Source: Dillenia suffruticosa
Lineage: Eukaryota; Streptophyta; Magnoliopsida; Dilleniales; Dilleniaceae
Assembly (NCBI GenBank): GCA_033439265.1
Contig: JAVTVX010000020.1
Coordinates: 18,866,001-18,930,000, forward strand
Length of the DNA: 64,000 bases
Reading direction: 5' to 3'
Part shown: positions 1 through 10,440 of the stretch, in pieces
Numbering within the stretch: the stretch's first letter is position 1
How the letters are laid out: the number at the start of each line of letters is the position of its first letter
Position numbers and translations under genes: made by a program
The notes under the pieces: generated by a model
What the model was told of the DNA's origin: nothing
What the model saw: the letters and a program-made list of their open reading frames with translations, nothing else
Databases searched by the model: none

Positions 1-413
1 GCATGAAAGCAAGGAATTCTATAGGTTTGCCATTTTCCGCATGTGCAATGCTCTTCCCGTACATTGACAATTTGTTTATTGCCTCCCTTATACCCATACC
101 GTGTCTGTCTGTTCCCAATTTTAATCTCGAAGATCCCATGCTCCCTACTGAAAGAAACGACGATATGAAGGTTAGTCGTGTTCATCCATCTCCCTAACAT
201 GGCGAATGCATATTTAGTGTACCGCTCTCCTCTTCCAATTCCCGCATTCGCCTCGGCCAAACGAGTCTAAAAATAGTTAACGGAATTATAAAAAGTTTTA
301 AGTACCAAAGAAGAAACTGATAGATTTCTTGCCCCCTTTAACACGACATTAAAACTTTCACTGATATTTGTGATCATATATCCAAAACAAACACCACAAT
401 CATGAGAAAGAGT
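1..413 (-). pseudogene. MULE transposase C-terminal part with SWIM zinc finger
   Basis: The minus-strand frame continues past the in-frame stop at the end of the transposase core (EQ-stop, where related elements usually have Trp). It reads ITNISESFNVVLKGARNL, a conserved MULE block, and near the edge HCTCGKWQTYRIPCFHA. The latter fits the SWIM pattern C-x-C-x(n)-C-x-H. SWIM fingers typically follow the MULE transposase domain and are thought to bind nucleic acid or protein. The copy is truncated by the window edge and contains at least two stops. Confidence 0.8.
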
Positions 414-899
414 CTATTGTTCGGGAGGAATAGTTGCAAAATAATCAAGAGTGTTTTCTTTGATCTCCTTCATCTTTGCCATATATAAGTCAAATTTCAT
501 CCGCTGTGGTTGTAACGCTGCAATCGTAACAACTCTTTTACAAGCTTGACTTTTGTGGTACGTGTTGAAGTTACTAGCGATATGGCGCATGTAAAATAGC
601 CACACAACATTGGGAGGTGACCACCCGAACTCTGGACAAATAACTGTTGCTCTTATCCTTTCATGTCGATCTGAAATTAAACAAATCAGACATTCCTTAT
701 TTCGAACAACATACTTTCGCACACACATCAAAAACCAAGACCAAGAAGCAAGTGACTCTCCATCTACCAATCCGAATGCCAACGGAACAATATGATTCGC
801 TTCATCTATACTGCATGCAATCAACAATTTGTGATTATATTTCCCGTAAAGGTGTATCTCATCTATACTTATCAATGGCCTACAACTATTAAAGGCCAA
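414..899 (-). pseudogene. MULE transposase catalytic core fragment
   Basis: This 161-residue open stretch contains SIDEIHLYGKYNHKLLIA, then PLAFGLVDGE and SWSWFL, then LISDRH. These are the signature blocks of the MULE transposase domain, whose catalytic DDE residues include the Asp of ID and the Asp of SDRH. The protein would cut the element ends for cut-and-paste transposition. The frame is closed on both sides by stops, so it is a fragment of a broken gene. Confidence 0.88.
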
Positions 900-1334
900 G
901 ATACTCGGTCCAAATGCCCAAAATAAAGCCTCAAATACCTGTTCTCCTCTTGCGTTAGGTAGACCTAACTTTTAATTTACTTGTGTCCCCGAATTTTTTT
1001 GTACTATTGCATCTAATAACTGAGGTAGTTGTTTGTAAGAGTCATCCCAATCCCCGTAAACTATCTCTATAACTCTTCTCTTTGCTGCCCAAACCCTTCT
1101 ACGAGAAATTGCATATGTGGTTTTCTCGGTCATAACAGTTCAAAGAAAAGAAACTTCTACACTGGAATCTTCCCTCACATAATTAAGCAAATGTCGAACC
1201 ATCAAATTTGAATCCAGCTGTCTATGATCCTGCGTAAACCCAATATTCACACATGTGTGGGGTCCCTCGACCTTTGTAATCACAAATACACCAACTAGCC
1301 GCGTTCTACAAGCGCGCAACCTCCATTTACAGCC

Positions 1335-1628
1335 TTATTCCCTTTGCGTGCAATTTACTGTCCAAAGTTTAGGGGTCGATTTACCAACCCGAAATTGATA
1401 GTGGTGTTCAACATGATGCATTTTAACAGCATGAATAAGCTGTTCTTTCGACTCAAATCTTATACCATTTTTCAATTTGTCGCTAAAACTCCAACTATCA
1501 TATGATAATCTGTGTTCTTCCTCAAATATCACATAACAATCACCATCCGGTGCGATCGTCATGAATGGAATGGATTCGTCTACTCCACCGCCCCGATATC
1601 TCCGACCACCACCAATGCTTACAGACAC
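1335..1628 (-). pseudogene. Mutator transposase DNA-binding domain fragment
   Basis: The segment reads GIRFESKEQLIHAVKMHHV, followed by FRVGKSTPKLWTVNC. This is the pattern of the plant Mutator transposase DNA-binding region (F.s..el..Av ... f.v.ks ... v.C). It sits upstream of the catalytic core on the same strand, as expected. It is separated from the N-terminal part and the core by stops. Confidence 0.75.
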
Positions 1629-1645
1629 TTACGAAGGGCCGACTA

Positions 1646-2206
1646 TTAATTGTTCACACCACCGCCACCAATTTCATCATCTTCCTCTTTATCGTCATTA
1701 TATTCTTTTGCCTCTTCTTCCGCCATTTCTTTCTCGTCAACATCATTATCTTTGTTTGCAAAGACAACATCCACTCGAGATTCGATATGTGAATAATCTT
1801 CCGTGTAATCACAATCTTGTACCATAAACATTCCACCATCACATAATTTTATGTACAACTCAATAGTCCAACCCACTCCCCTACTCATCGCAAATTCTAT
1901 CAAATTAAAAATATCGTTATCATCATTTATCGGAACTAATTCAAACCGTACATTACCACCTCCGATATACGATACAGGAAACCGATAAAAAATCTCTATA
2001 TGTTGTCTCAACAGATTTATTCGAACACTCTTACATACTACATTCAACAACTGATTAAAATTACAATTTCTCTGTACCCTAATCAATTTTGTCGGATCAC
2101 GGTCATAACGGACTCCAACATCTCTCGTTACAATTTCACCATTACTATAACATAACAAATTTACCATATCCATCATTATTCTATATATATATATATATAA
2201 AAACAA
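1646..2206 (-). pseudogene. MULE transposase N-terminal region
   Basis: The 186-residue frame has a basic N-terminal half (GVRYDRDPTKLIRVQRN ... FELVPINDDNDIFNLIEFA) and a Glu/Asp-rich C-terminal half. Plant MULE proteins often begin with such a poorly conserved region followed by an acidic linker. The DNA-binding domain follows after a short gap. The first Met codons lie in a TA-dinucleotide tract (about 2180-2200), so the true start is uncertain. Confidence 0.6.
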
Positions 2207-3425
2207 TTTAAAACATTTTATAAATATTCAACAAACATACAATATAATTTAACAATTTAAAATTAAATCAATTAATAAAACATTAAATATTATATTAATT
2301 AACAATTTATATTACTAAAAAAAATTATTACAATATTATTTTATATTATAATAAACATTTAAACTAAATTAAAACCCTAAACTCAATTAAAACCCTAAAC
2401 TCATTTTAAATTTATAATACTAATTTTAATAATGGAATGATAAAAATAAATTAACAATTTGATAAAAATACTAATTTAAATAATTTTAAAATTTAGAATT
2501 AAATTACTAAATATTAACTAAAATAATTTATTAAATAATTTTACAATAAAATATTTAAATTATTAATAAAAAATGTTACATGTCTTTAATATTTACTAAT
2601 ACTTGTCTTTAAATTATTAATATTTACTAAAATATTTAAATTATTAATAAAAAAATGTTTCATGTCTTTAAACTAAAAGTATTAATATATTATATTTTAT
2701 AACTATATTTATTATAACAATAAATATATTTACACATTAATACATTCTAAATTTAAATATAATCGTTTAATTTGAAATATTTTTATATAATTATATTTAA
2801 ATATCAACATTAATATTTAATCTAAATTTCAAAATTATTTAAGTAATTAAAATATGGTCACTTAAAAATATTTAAATATAGTCATTTAATTTAAAATATT
2901 TTAATATAAATATAGTCATTTCAAATATATTCAACTATAAATTTTATAATAATTAATAGTTTAATATAATTATTACCATTTTTTATTCAAAAATCGCAAT
3001 AAAAATTTAATTACTATTAAATTATTGTATTTACTTACTACTAACTAAATTTTAATCTACATTAAATTTAAATTTAATCTATATCAAATTTAATCTTTAC
3101 AATAAAATTATTTACTAAATTAAATTTAATCTATATTCAATAAAATTTATATTGAATCTATATTTAATCAACTAATTTAATATTAATCTAGATTAACTAA
3201 ATATTTAATATTTATTAAATTAATTAATCACACTAAATCCTAATTAATAACGTCATTAATTAAAAATTAATAACAAAATTACTATAAATCTATTGAGCAT
3301 AAAATATAAATTTCATTCACAAATATACATGTTTATAAAATTACGCAGCTCAAATAATTTAAATTGAGATAGAAAAAATTTTATACTTTCGGATTTTTTT
3401 GAAAAAACACCGTATAATATTGAAA
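2207..3425. other. AT-rich intergenic DNA, no gene
   Basis: About 1.2 kb of very AT-rich sequence built of ATTTAAAT/TTAATATT words, with no usable reading frame. Near 2560-2680 a unit (TATTTAAATTATTAATAAAAAATGTT ...) appears twice, a short local duplication. It could be the interior or subterminal part of the neighbouring MULE. Confidence 0.6.
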
Positions 3426-3438
3426 GTTCCAACAGTTT

Positions 3439-3612
3439 CTACAGTTTTCTTCTTCCTTCCAAATGACCTGCTCCAGCAGAAGTTGTGAGAGAAGAGTTAG
3501 GGTTCTTTCGGGAGAGGAAAGGAGAGGAATGGCTGCGGGAGAGGAGAGGAGAGGAAGAGGGGTGGGGAGAGACAGAATGCAAAAGGGGAGAGGGAGGGGA
3601 TAGGGGAGGGGG
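3439..3612. repeat. Purine-rich, G-run-rich tract
   Basis: From about 3480 to 3612 the plus strand is almost entirely A and G, with many GGGG/GGAGAGG runs. This can be read backwards as an open frame rich in Pro and Ser, but the composition explains that frame and I do not call a gene. Such a tract could form G-quadruplex or triplex DNA. Confidence 0.55.
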
Positions 3613-3900
3613 TCGCGTCTTCAAATGTGGAAAGCCACATGTCGAGTAGAGAGGCTTTCCGTATCTTAAAGATGCAGCAATGCTTTCCGTGTCTTCAAGA
3701 AACGGAAAGCCACGTGTCGCGTCTTGAAGACACGACCAGACTTTCCGCGTCTTCAAGACGCGACAAGTTCTATCGCGCCTTGCAGATGCAGCAGGCCCGT
3801 GACTCTTAGAGCCACGCAGACGGTGCTGCGTAGCTTTGTTGCGGGTCTAACCCGTGACAAATACGATCGCGAATCCAACCCGCGACAAATATAGGTTATG
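3613..3900. repeat. GC-rich palindromic repeat block
   Basis: The block repeats a TTTCCG(T/C)(G/A)TCTTCAAG word several times and holds strong inverted repeats. Examples are CGCGTCTTCAAGACGCG at 3746-3762 (8-bp arms, 1-nt centre), CGTCTTGAAGACACG just before it, and GGGTCTAACCC and GGGT ... ACCCG words near 3840-3890. It contrasts sharply with the AT-rich flanks. It may be the terminal region of a DNA transposon, but I could not find the partner terminus. Confidence 0.55.
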
Positions 3901-4367
3901 GGTTACAGTCTCTTCCCGGTTTAACTTAAAAAAAATTTTTCTACTTACACTTAAATGTATATATTTAATTATAATTATAGTCTTATAATATCAATTTTAA
4001 TGAATCTTATATTTTATCATCTCAACGTAGCATATTATAGTGTATTATAGCCAAATAAGCAAAATAGAGGGGATAAAAGAAATAAGATCATAAAAGAAGA
4101 AAAGAGAGAAAGTCAGACGAATACTTTTAGAAAGACACTAAGAAGGGAGTTGGACAAAAATTAAACATGGTCGTTTTAGTATATCCAATATATCAGCTTA
4201 TTGTAGCCTCTCCAAATGTCTAGCTCATTAAATTATCAATTATTGTTGGAGATAAATAAATAAATAAATAAATAAACCAACCTTTTAGTGACCTTTTAAG
4301 ATGAACCCCATTATAGGGAGCAAAAATCGAAAAACTAGAATCGGACTCAAAGGTTTTGATGGCAATT
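3901..4367. other. Intergenic DNA with (AAAT)n microsatellite
   Basis: AT-rich sequence up to the 5' LTR with no gene visible. It holds a short (AAAT)n run at about 4253-4276. Confidence 0.6.
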
Positions 4368-4823
4368 TGTAACAGTGTTTTGGTGGGGAAAGTTTGAATT
4401 TAACGGTTAGTTTCTGAATTAGTTGTTAAATTCAAATAAACAGTTAGTTAGTTGAGCAATTTGTTTGAGTCTACAATAAATGTTAGTTCACTATTTATGT
4501 TAGTTGAATCAGTTAAAGAGTATTGTAGAATCTAAACAAGTGTAATTGTACAAAAAGAAAGTAAAGGAAGAAACCAAGATTTGGGTTTGCAATCTCTCTC
4601 TCTCTCTCCCCCTTTTGAATTCTGTCTCTTTCTCTTCCTGCCCCGTTTCTAACGACTTCTCAAACAACCATTATCACTAACATCATCCATCCCTCTCGAA
4701 TTCAGAAGCTCAACACACCTCCGTTTCCCATTCCCTTATTTTTGGGATACTCTGTTTTTGTTCCATCCAACTTTTCAAACTCCAATGCCTCTTATTGTGT
4801 GAGAGGCAGGTTGGGTTGTTACA
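4368..4823 (+). repeat. 5' LTR of Ty3/gypsy element
   Basis: The LTR begins TGTAACAG and ends GTTGTTACA, giving short inverted termini TGTAAC/GTTACA. It aligns along its length with 10441-11144, except for the SINE inserted in that copy. It has a CT microsatellite near 4593-4610. The primer-binding site follows 3 bp downstream. Confidence 0.88.
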
Positions 4824-4826
4824 ACT

Positions 4827-4838
4827 TGGTATTAGAGC
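4827..4838 (+). promoter_or_regulatory. Primer-binding site, initiator Met tRNA type
   Basis: TGGTATTAGAGC sits just downstream of the 5' LTR. It differs by one base from TGGTATCAGAGC, the complement of the 3' end of plant initiator methionine tRNA used to prime reverse transcription. Confidence 0.85.
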
Positions 4839-4879
4839 TCTCGATCCTTGGTAAAAAATTCAAGAAAATCAACCACAAT

Positions 4880-5835
4880 AGCAAAAGATACCAGATTCAA
4901 AGCCATTGATGATCAATTCAAGAAACACAAAAAATGCAAGAAATACAGTTGGAGGTTGGCTACAAGTTCAAATAATAAAACTAGAAGTTAGAGGCTTTTA
5001 TGGCCAATGTAGATGCCAGATTTAACACCTTGGTAAAGATGATCAATAGAACCCACGATAAGGGACAAGAAGCCGACAGGCATTCAAAATCTCCTCTTCT
5101 ACCCACTCCCAATGAAGTAAAGTAAGAATGGAGTTAGGACCTCCCCTAACCAATAGGGGCTTGGCCAACTGTGAGTACTTCCAAATCCACCAAAAATTGA
5201 ACTATTAGTGTTCACTAGTGAAGACCCACGAATCTAGTTAAGGAAACACAGCAAATTTTTTGTTGTATACCGGATCACTAACTAAGAATGGCAGGACACT
5301 ATCAAAATGTACTTAGATGGTAAAGCAAAGATTTGGTTTCATTGATTGAAACAGGTAAGGAGGACTTAGAGTGGGATGAGTTTACTAAACTCCTGTGCCA
5401 AAGATTTGAAGCCAAAAGGAATGCAAGACGAGGTTGAAGATTTTAACAAATAGTAACAGCATGGGTCAATGGTTGAATACCAAGAGAAATTTGAAAATTT
5501 GTGATCTATAACTCTTCTCAAAATCCCAAGACTCATTGAGACAAACATTTAAGATTGCTACACTTCAAGAGTAGTCTCCAGAATTTACTAAGCAAAGAAA
5601 GATTGGAATAAGTAAGGGTTGGAAGATAGGAGAAGAAAGAAGAGGACTCAAGAATACTGGAGGCCCTACTATTATGAAAAAAATAAAATGACGGTCCTCC
5701 AGAGATGCGATAAAGAACAAGATACCAAAAATTTCACTTCAAGAAATGCAATACAGAAGGGTCAATAATCTCTATTTCAAATGTGGAGAAAATATACACA
5801 CGGACATCAATGTAAATTCAGAAATCTCAATTTGA
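4880..5835 (+). pseudogene. Ty3/gypsy gag remnant with zinc knuckle
   Basis: Frame-shifted translation shows gag-like blocks: LDGKAKIWF, then WDEFTKLLCQRFE, then YQEKFENL. Near 5770-5830 there is a CCHC-type knuckle (FKCGE ... THGHQCKF when the shift is allowed). Stops and shifts occur throughout. The same knuckle style (CFKCGEKYVPGHQYK) occurs in the separate element at 63.5 kb, so the two are related. Confidence 0.75.
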
Positions 5836-5959
5836 TCATAACAATAGAAAAAAGAAGAAAATAAAGAACTAGATAAGGCAAGAGGAATGAAGAACTAAGT
5901 AAGGAGACTGTAGAAATGTCCTTATGTGCTCTTTCTAATTCTCTGAATAGAAAGATCAT

Positions 5960-7944
5960 AGCATTATAAGGCATGATATGTGGAATAGAGATATTGGTGC
6001 TAGTAAATACCGGTAGTTCCAATAGTTTCTTAAAATAGGTAAGGGTAAAAGAACTCAAAATGCAAATAGAAACCTCTCCATGTTGTTCTTGCATATAGAT
6101 GCAAAATTAGTAGTTATATGAAAGGTGAAATGGAGCATCCATGGATATGATTTCTCTTTTGATCTAAGGGTGATCAATTTAGGGGGTTGGGATATAATCT
6201 TAGGGTGGACTGGATGAACAATTTCAGCTCCGTCACCTTTGATTTCAAGCAGCTTTAGGTTAAGTTTGCTAATGAAGAGGGTGAACTAATGTTAATGGGC
6301 CAAATAGAGAATTCAATCATGAAACTAGTAAGGAGTAAGGGCACCAAGAAATTTAGAAAATAACAACTAAAAACTGTGTTATCATAGCTTTCAACCTAAA
6401 AAAAAAAAAAATTAGGACATACTCTAAAATCAATTGCTGAGATAATGCAGTAGTTTGAAGGCATCTTTTCTACACCAAAATCCTTGCCACCAAAAAGATC
6501 TTACAACCATCAAATCCCTCTTAAACTAGACTCCCAACCATTCAAACTCAGATCATATTGATACTCTCACTTACAAAAGGCAATTGAGAAATAAGTGAAA
6601 GAAATGCTCAATAATGGCATTGTCAAACCCAGTACAAACCCTTTTGCTTTTCCTATGCTATTGGTGAAAAAAAAGACAATACATGGAAATTCTGCACAGA
6701 CCATAGACAGCTAAACAACCTCACAATCAAGAATAGGTACTCAATTTCAAACATTGATAAACTTTTCGATAAGTTCCATGGTTCGAAAATGTTTTTTAAA
6801 ATAAAGCTTAATACCATCATATTAGAGTAAAAACTTGTGATGTTGCTAAGACAACCTTTCATACTCACTATGGCCATTTTGCATTCTTAGTAATGCCTTT
6901 TGGTTTAACAAATGTTCTGTCACCTTTCAGTCCCCCGATGAACCATGTTTTTCAATCCTATCTTGGAAGTTTGTATCGGTATTTTTGATGATATACTCAC
7001 ATACAACCTTAACATAACATACATTCAAAACCTTAGGTAACTCTTTTTGGTTCTAAGGCAAAACTAGTTGTTTGCTAAGTTTTCTAAATGTACATTTGCA
7101 CAAAATCAAGTAGAGTATCTAAGATACATAGTATTTGATTCACGAGTCAGGATGGATTCATAGAAAATTGAATGTATTCAGATATGGCCAATACCTGCAT
7201 CTGTTAAAACCCTAAGGAGTTTCCTATACCTCACTGGTTATTACAGAAGATTTGTCATAACTATGGTATTATAATAAAGCCTTTAAATGAATTTTTAATG
7301 AAAGATAATTTCCACTGGGGACAAAAGCTTATAGTGCTTTCCAACAACTCAAAAAGGCCATGAGTTTAGAACCAGTCAAAGGTTACTAGATTTTCCCAGC
7401 CCTTTGTAGTCAAAACTCTTGCTCTAAAAGGTGGTGGTTGTGCTAATGCAGGAGGGAAATCAATTGCCTTTGTGAGTAACTCTTTAGTACCAAGGAGCCA
7501 AGAACTGTCTATCTATGAGAAGTTAATGGCAATGGCGATGGTGATGCTGTGACAAAATAGAAGCACTACAATATGGGGTATCATTTTATTATAAGAATGG
7601 ACCATCAGAGCTTAAAGTATTTGCTAGAAGAGAAGCTAACTAATATAGTACAACATAAATGGCTCACCAAGCTTATGGGTCTGGACTATGAGATTCAACA
7701 TAAAAAGGGGATTGAAAATTGTGTGACTAATGTACTCTTGAGAAGGAAAGAACTATCAAAAGAACCACAGGTGGGAGAGGCGATAGCCACATCCTGGGTT
7801 AAAGCTCAATGGCTAAAAAAAGTCACTCAGAGTTGTACAGGAGAAGAGATAAGTCAGATTTTGATAGCGCAGCTAACCTTGGAGCTAGAAAGTAAAATGG
7901 ATTTCCAATTCGAAGAAGGGATACTTGTTAATAAAATTAAATTT
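5960..7944 (+). pseudogene. Ty3/gypsy protease, reverse transcriptase and RNase H remnants
   Basis: Around 5990 the protease site reads ILVLVNTGSSNSF, where active enzymes have DTG, so the catalytic Asp is lost. RT blocks follow at about 6620-7010: VKKKD.TWKFCTDHRQLN, NRYSISNIDKLFDK and FDDIL in place of the usual YVDDIL. RNase H is seen at 7573-7800 (DHQSLKYLLEEKL, QHKWLTKLMGLDYEIQHKKG). Multiple stops and frame changes show the gene is dead. The region ends abruptly at the Copia-like LTR insertion. Confidence 0.85.
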
Positions 7945-9090
7945 TGATAATGATCAAACTAAGAAAAATGAATTTAGAAATATTCAAAATAAATTAGGTC
8001 GACCCTCAAACATAACAAGGCCGACCCAAACCTGTCACCCTATATGGTGGACCCCTTTCTGTCAAGTCAATCATCAGGTCGACCCGTCAAGGCTCAATGG
8101 TCAACCCGCAAAGCTCAAACTCCCGGTCAACCTGCCATTTATTTTCAATCGACTTGCTCCTTCATTGGTCTACCCATTCTCTACTTTTGCCAACCCACAA
8201 TATTCCAACGGTCGACTTGCCCTCTTCTTCAGTCGACCCAATTTATTTATTTGGTAGACCCGCCAAATCATTAGGTCAACTCGACAAGCAGCCTTTCCTT
8301 TGACATGGCTAACTCATGTTATATTCCCAACCTAACATATATAAACAGTCGACTTAATCCTCATTCGGTCGACCTGATTATTCCTCAGGTCGACCGAATC
8401 ATCTATAAAGGTCGACCCATTTGTTCATAAGGATAACATGTACCTTGACCATAACTTTGACTTTTCAAACTTGGATGACATATATCTTGAAATTTTGTTT
8501 GACTAATCAAAATTGAATGATATGTAAACTTAACTATTCAAATTCACCTACCAACTCAATGAATCTCTTCAAGTGTTATAAATACTGAAATTAAGAAGGA
8601 AGAGAAAGATAGTTGAGTAATTGAATGAACTTTCAGTGACTACATTAAACACATACTATATTCTAAACACATTCTATTTTCTATTTTTTTCACTAGTTTT
8701 ATGAGTATTTATTTCTGAGTTTAGTTGTGTTACTTGTGAGGATTGAGTCTCAACCTCTATAACATTTCACTTCTCTTGTATTCGAAAGATTCAAAAGATC
8801 ATGAGGGTTTCTTGATCTAGGGTTTAAAGAGATAGAATGAGTATTTCAGGTAGAAATACATGTAAAGGCCTTACTTACACCTGAGAAGTAAGTGGTCTGT
8901 ACTATTTGAGAAAAATAGTGAAAATTCAAAAGGGTGTATGAGAGTGGATGTACACTAATTTGGTAGAATCACAATAAAATTCTATGTTTGTTGTTTCTTC
9001 TTCATTTTCTATTTTCATATTCTTCTACAAATCTAAAACCCAACAAAATACAAAAATATCCAATCAACCTATTCACCTCCTCTAAATTGA
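7945..9090 (+). mobile_element. Copia-like solo LTR nested in the gypsy pol gene
   Basis: About 1.15 kb of non-coding DNA interrupts pol between the RNase H linker and the integrase zinc finger. It starts TGATAATGATCAAAC. It ends near a CCAACA and an AACCTATTCACCTCCTCTA block, both familiar from the ends of plant Copia (SIRE/Maximus-like) LTRs. There is no internal coding region. Both ends are approximate because I could not find a convincing target duplication. It contains the GTCGAC-word repeats listed separately. Confidence 0.6.
7999..8412. repeat. Irregular tandem array of GGTCGACC-like words
   Basis: Over about 410 bp the word GGTCGACC or a near variant (GGTCAACC, GGTCTACCC, CAGTCGACTT, AAGGTCGACCC) recurs roughly every 25-35 bp, about fifteen times. 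The core GTCGAC is a palindrome. The array lies inside the nested LTR-like insertion and may be a decayed enhancer-like repeat of that LTR. Confidence 0.7.
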
Positions 9091-9119
9091 TTTACAATAC
9101 TGAATTACAAAAAGATCTA

Positions 9120-10400
9120 TATGTGAGAAGAAACTCAGCTCCAAACTAGAATAATTCAACAAATACACAATTCAGCCATTGAAGGACATTCGGGATAACA
9201 ATGTGCTTTACAAAGGGTAAGACTTGTTTTCTATTGGCCTTTATTGAAATCATTTGTGAAAAAAATTATCCAAAAAATGTAATGTTTGCTAAAGAAACAA
9301 ATATGAAAATGTCTCATATCCTATCCTATTACAACCATTGTCTATTCCTACTTAAGCCTGGTCCCCAAGCAAGAATGGATTTCACTAAAGGCTTGCTTGA
9401 GTTCCAAGGGTGTGAAACTATCCTAGTCATCATTGACAGACTTACCAAGTTCAATCATTTTATACCTCTACAGTTCCCCTATTTTGCCATGACTATGGCT
9501 CAAGTATCTATGGATAATGTGTTCAAACTACAAGAGTTGCCTGACTCCATAGTATCTAATAAAGACAATGTCTTTACCATTCTATTTTGCTAAGAACTGT
9601 TCAGGTTGGTAGGCACTCAAGTAAATCTTAGCAGTGTGTATCACCTTCAAACTGATAGACAAAGTGAAAGATTGGATCGGTGCCTTAGAATGCTATTTAA
9701 GATACATGACTTTAGATAGACCAGGGTTGTAGGTGCAGTGGCTAAGCCTAGCAAAATGGTGGTACAACTTCAATTTTTACTCTAGTATTTAGATGTCCCC
9801 TTTTGAAGCATTATATTGATATCAACCTAGGAACATTCCTTTTGGTCCTTACTTGCATTCAGTCAACCCAGTTGTTGAGAATATCATCAAGAACAGGCAA
9901 GCAATGCTACAAATTTTACGAGACCATTTGGCTAAAACTCAAAATAGGATGAAGGCCAATGAAAATTAGAATCAAACAAAATAGAATTCCAAGAAGGAGG
10001 CCTAGTCTATTTAAAGCTACAACCCTATAGGTAGTAGTACAAGGAGTTTCTTAAGGTAACTAAAACTATTCTCCTAATTTAATGTACCATTTCCAATGTT
10101 GTCCAAAGTAGGCAAAGTGGCAAACAAATTGAAATTACCACATGGATCAAGGATTCACCTTGTGTTCCATGTTTCCTTACTCAAAAAGAAGGTCGGCTCC
10201 ACCCACATACCTATGGCAACTTTTCCTTTGATAGGATCAGACAAGCAGTTCTTAGTTGAACCAGAAGCTCTACTGAAATGACAAGTCATTCTAAAAGATA
10301 ATAAACCAGTCATCTTGTGGTTGATTCAGAGGATCAATCTCAACCCTAAGGAATCAATATGAGAAGACATGAATTTCATCTCTACCCAGTTTCCAACTTT
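9120..10400 (+). pseudogene. Ty3/gypsy integrase and chromodomain-like tail remnants
   Basis: The integrase zinc-finger half-motif IHNSAIEGHSG is seen near 9155-9190. The core follows with MDFTKGLLEFQGCE, VIIDRLTKFNHFIPL and DNVFKLQELPDSIVS at 9373-9570. The C-terminal region (10096-10281) has LPHGSRIHLVFHVSLLKK. The tail with a VILKDNKPVI-like stretch and a later WEDMNFISTQFP-like reading resembles the chromodomain of chromoviruses. Stops and shifts are frequent. Confidence 0.82.
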
Positions 10401-10426
10401 GCATCCTTAAGGTTAAGGATTCTTTT

Positions 10427-10436
10427 AAAGGGGATG
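10427..10436 (+). promoter_or_regulatory. Polypurine tract of Ty3/gypsy element
   Basis: AAAGGGGATG lies immediately upstream of the 3' LTR start (TGTAATAG at 10441), where plus-strand DNA synthesis would be primed. Confidence 0.6.
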
Positions 10437-10440
10437 CTAT

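Larger units (their letters stand above)
1..2206 (-). mobile_element. Mutator-like element (MULE), degenerate, cut by left window edge
   Basis: Read on the minus strand, this stretch gives in order an N-terminal acidic region, a Mutator-type DNA-binding domain, the MULE transposase core and a SWIM zinc finger. That is the domain order of plant MuDR/FAR1-like transposases. The parts lie in separate open frames interrupted by stops and shifts, so the gene is dead. The stretch at 900-1334 links the DNA-binding and catalytic parts and is the most decayed. The left terminus is outside the window. I could not define the right terminal inverted repeat, which could lie in the AT-rich or palindromic DNA at 2207-3900. 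Confidence 0.85.

Noticed and set aside
3439-3756. 105-residue minus-strand frame rich in Pro and Ser
   Set aside because: It is explained by the purine-rich tract. Composition alone keeps the frame open.
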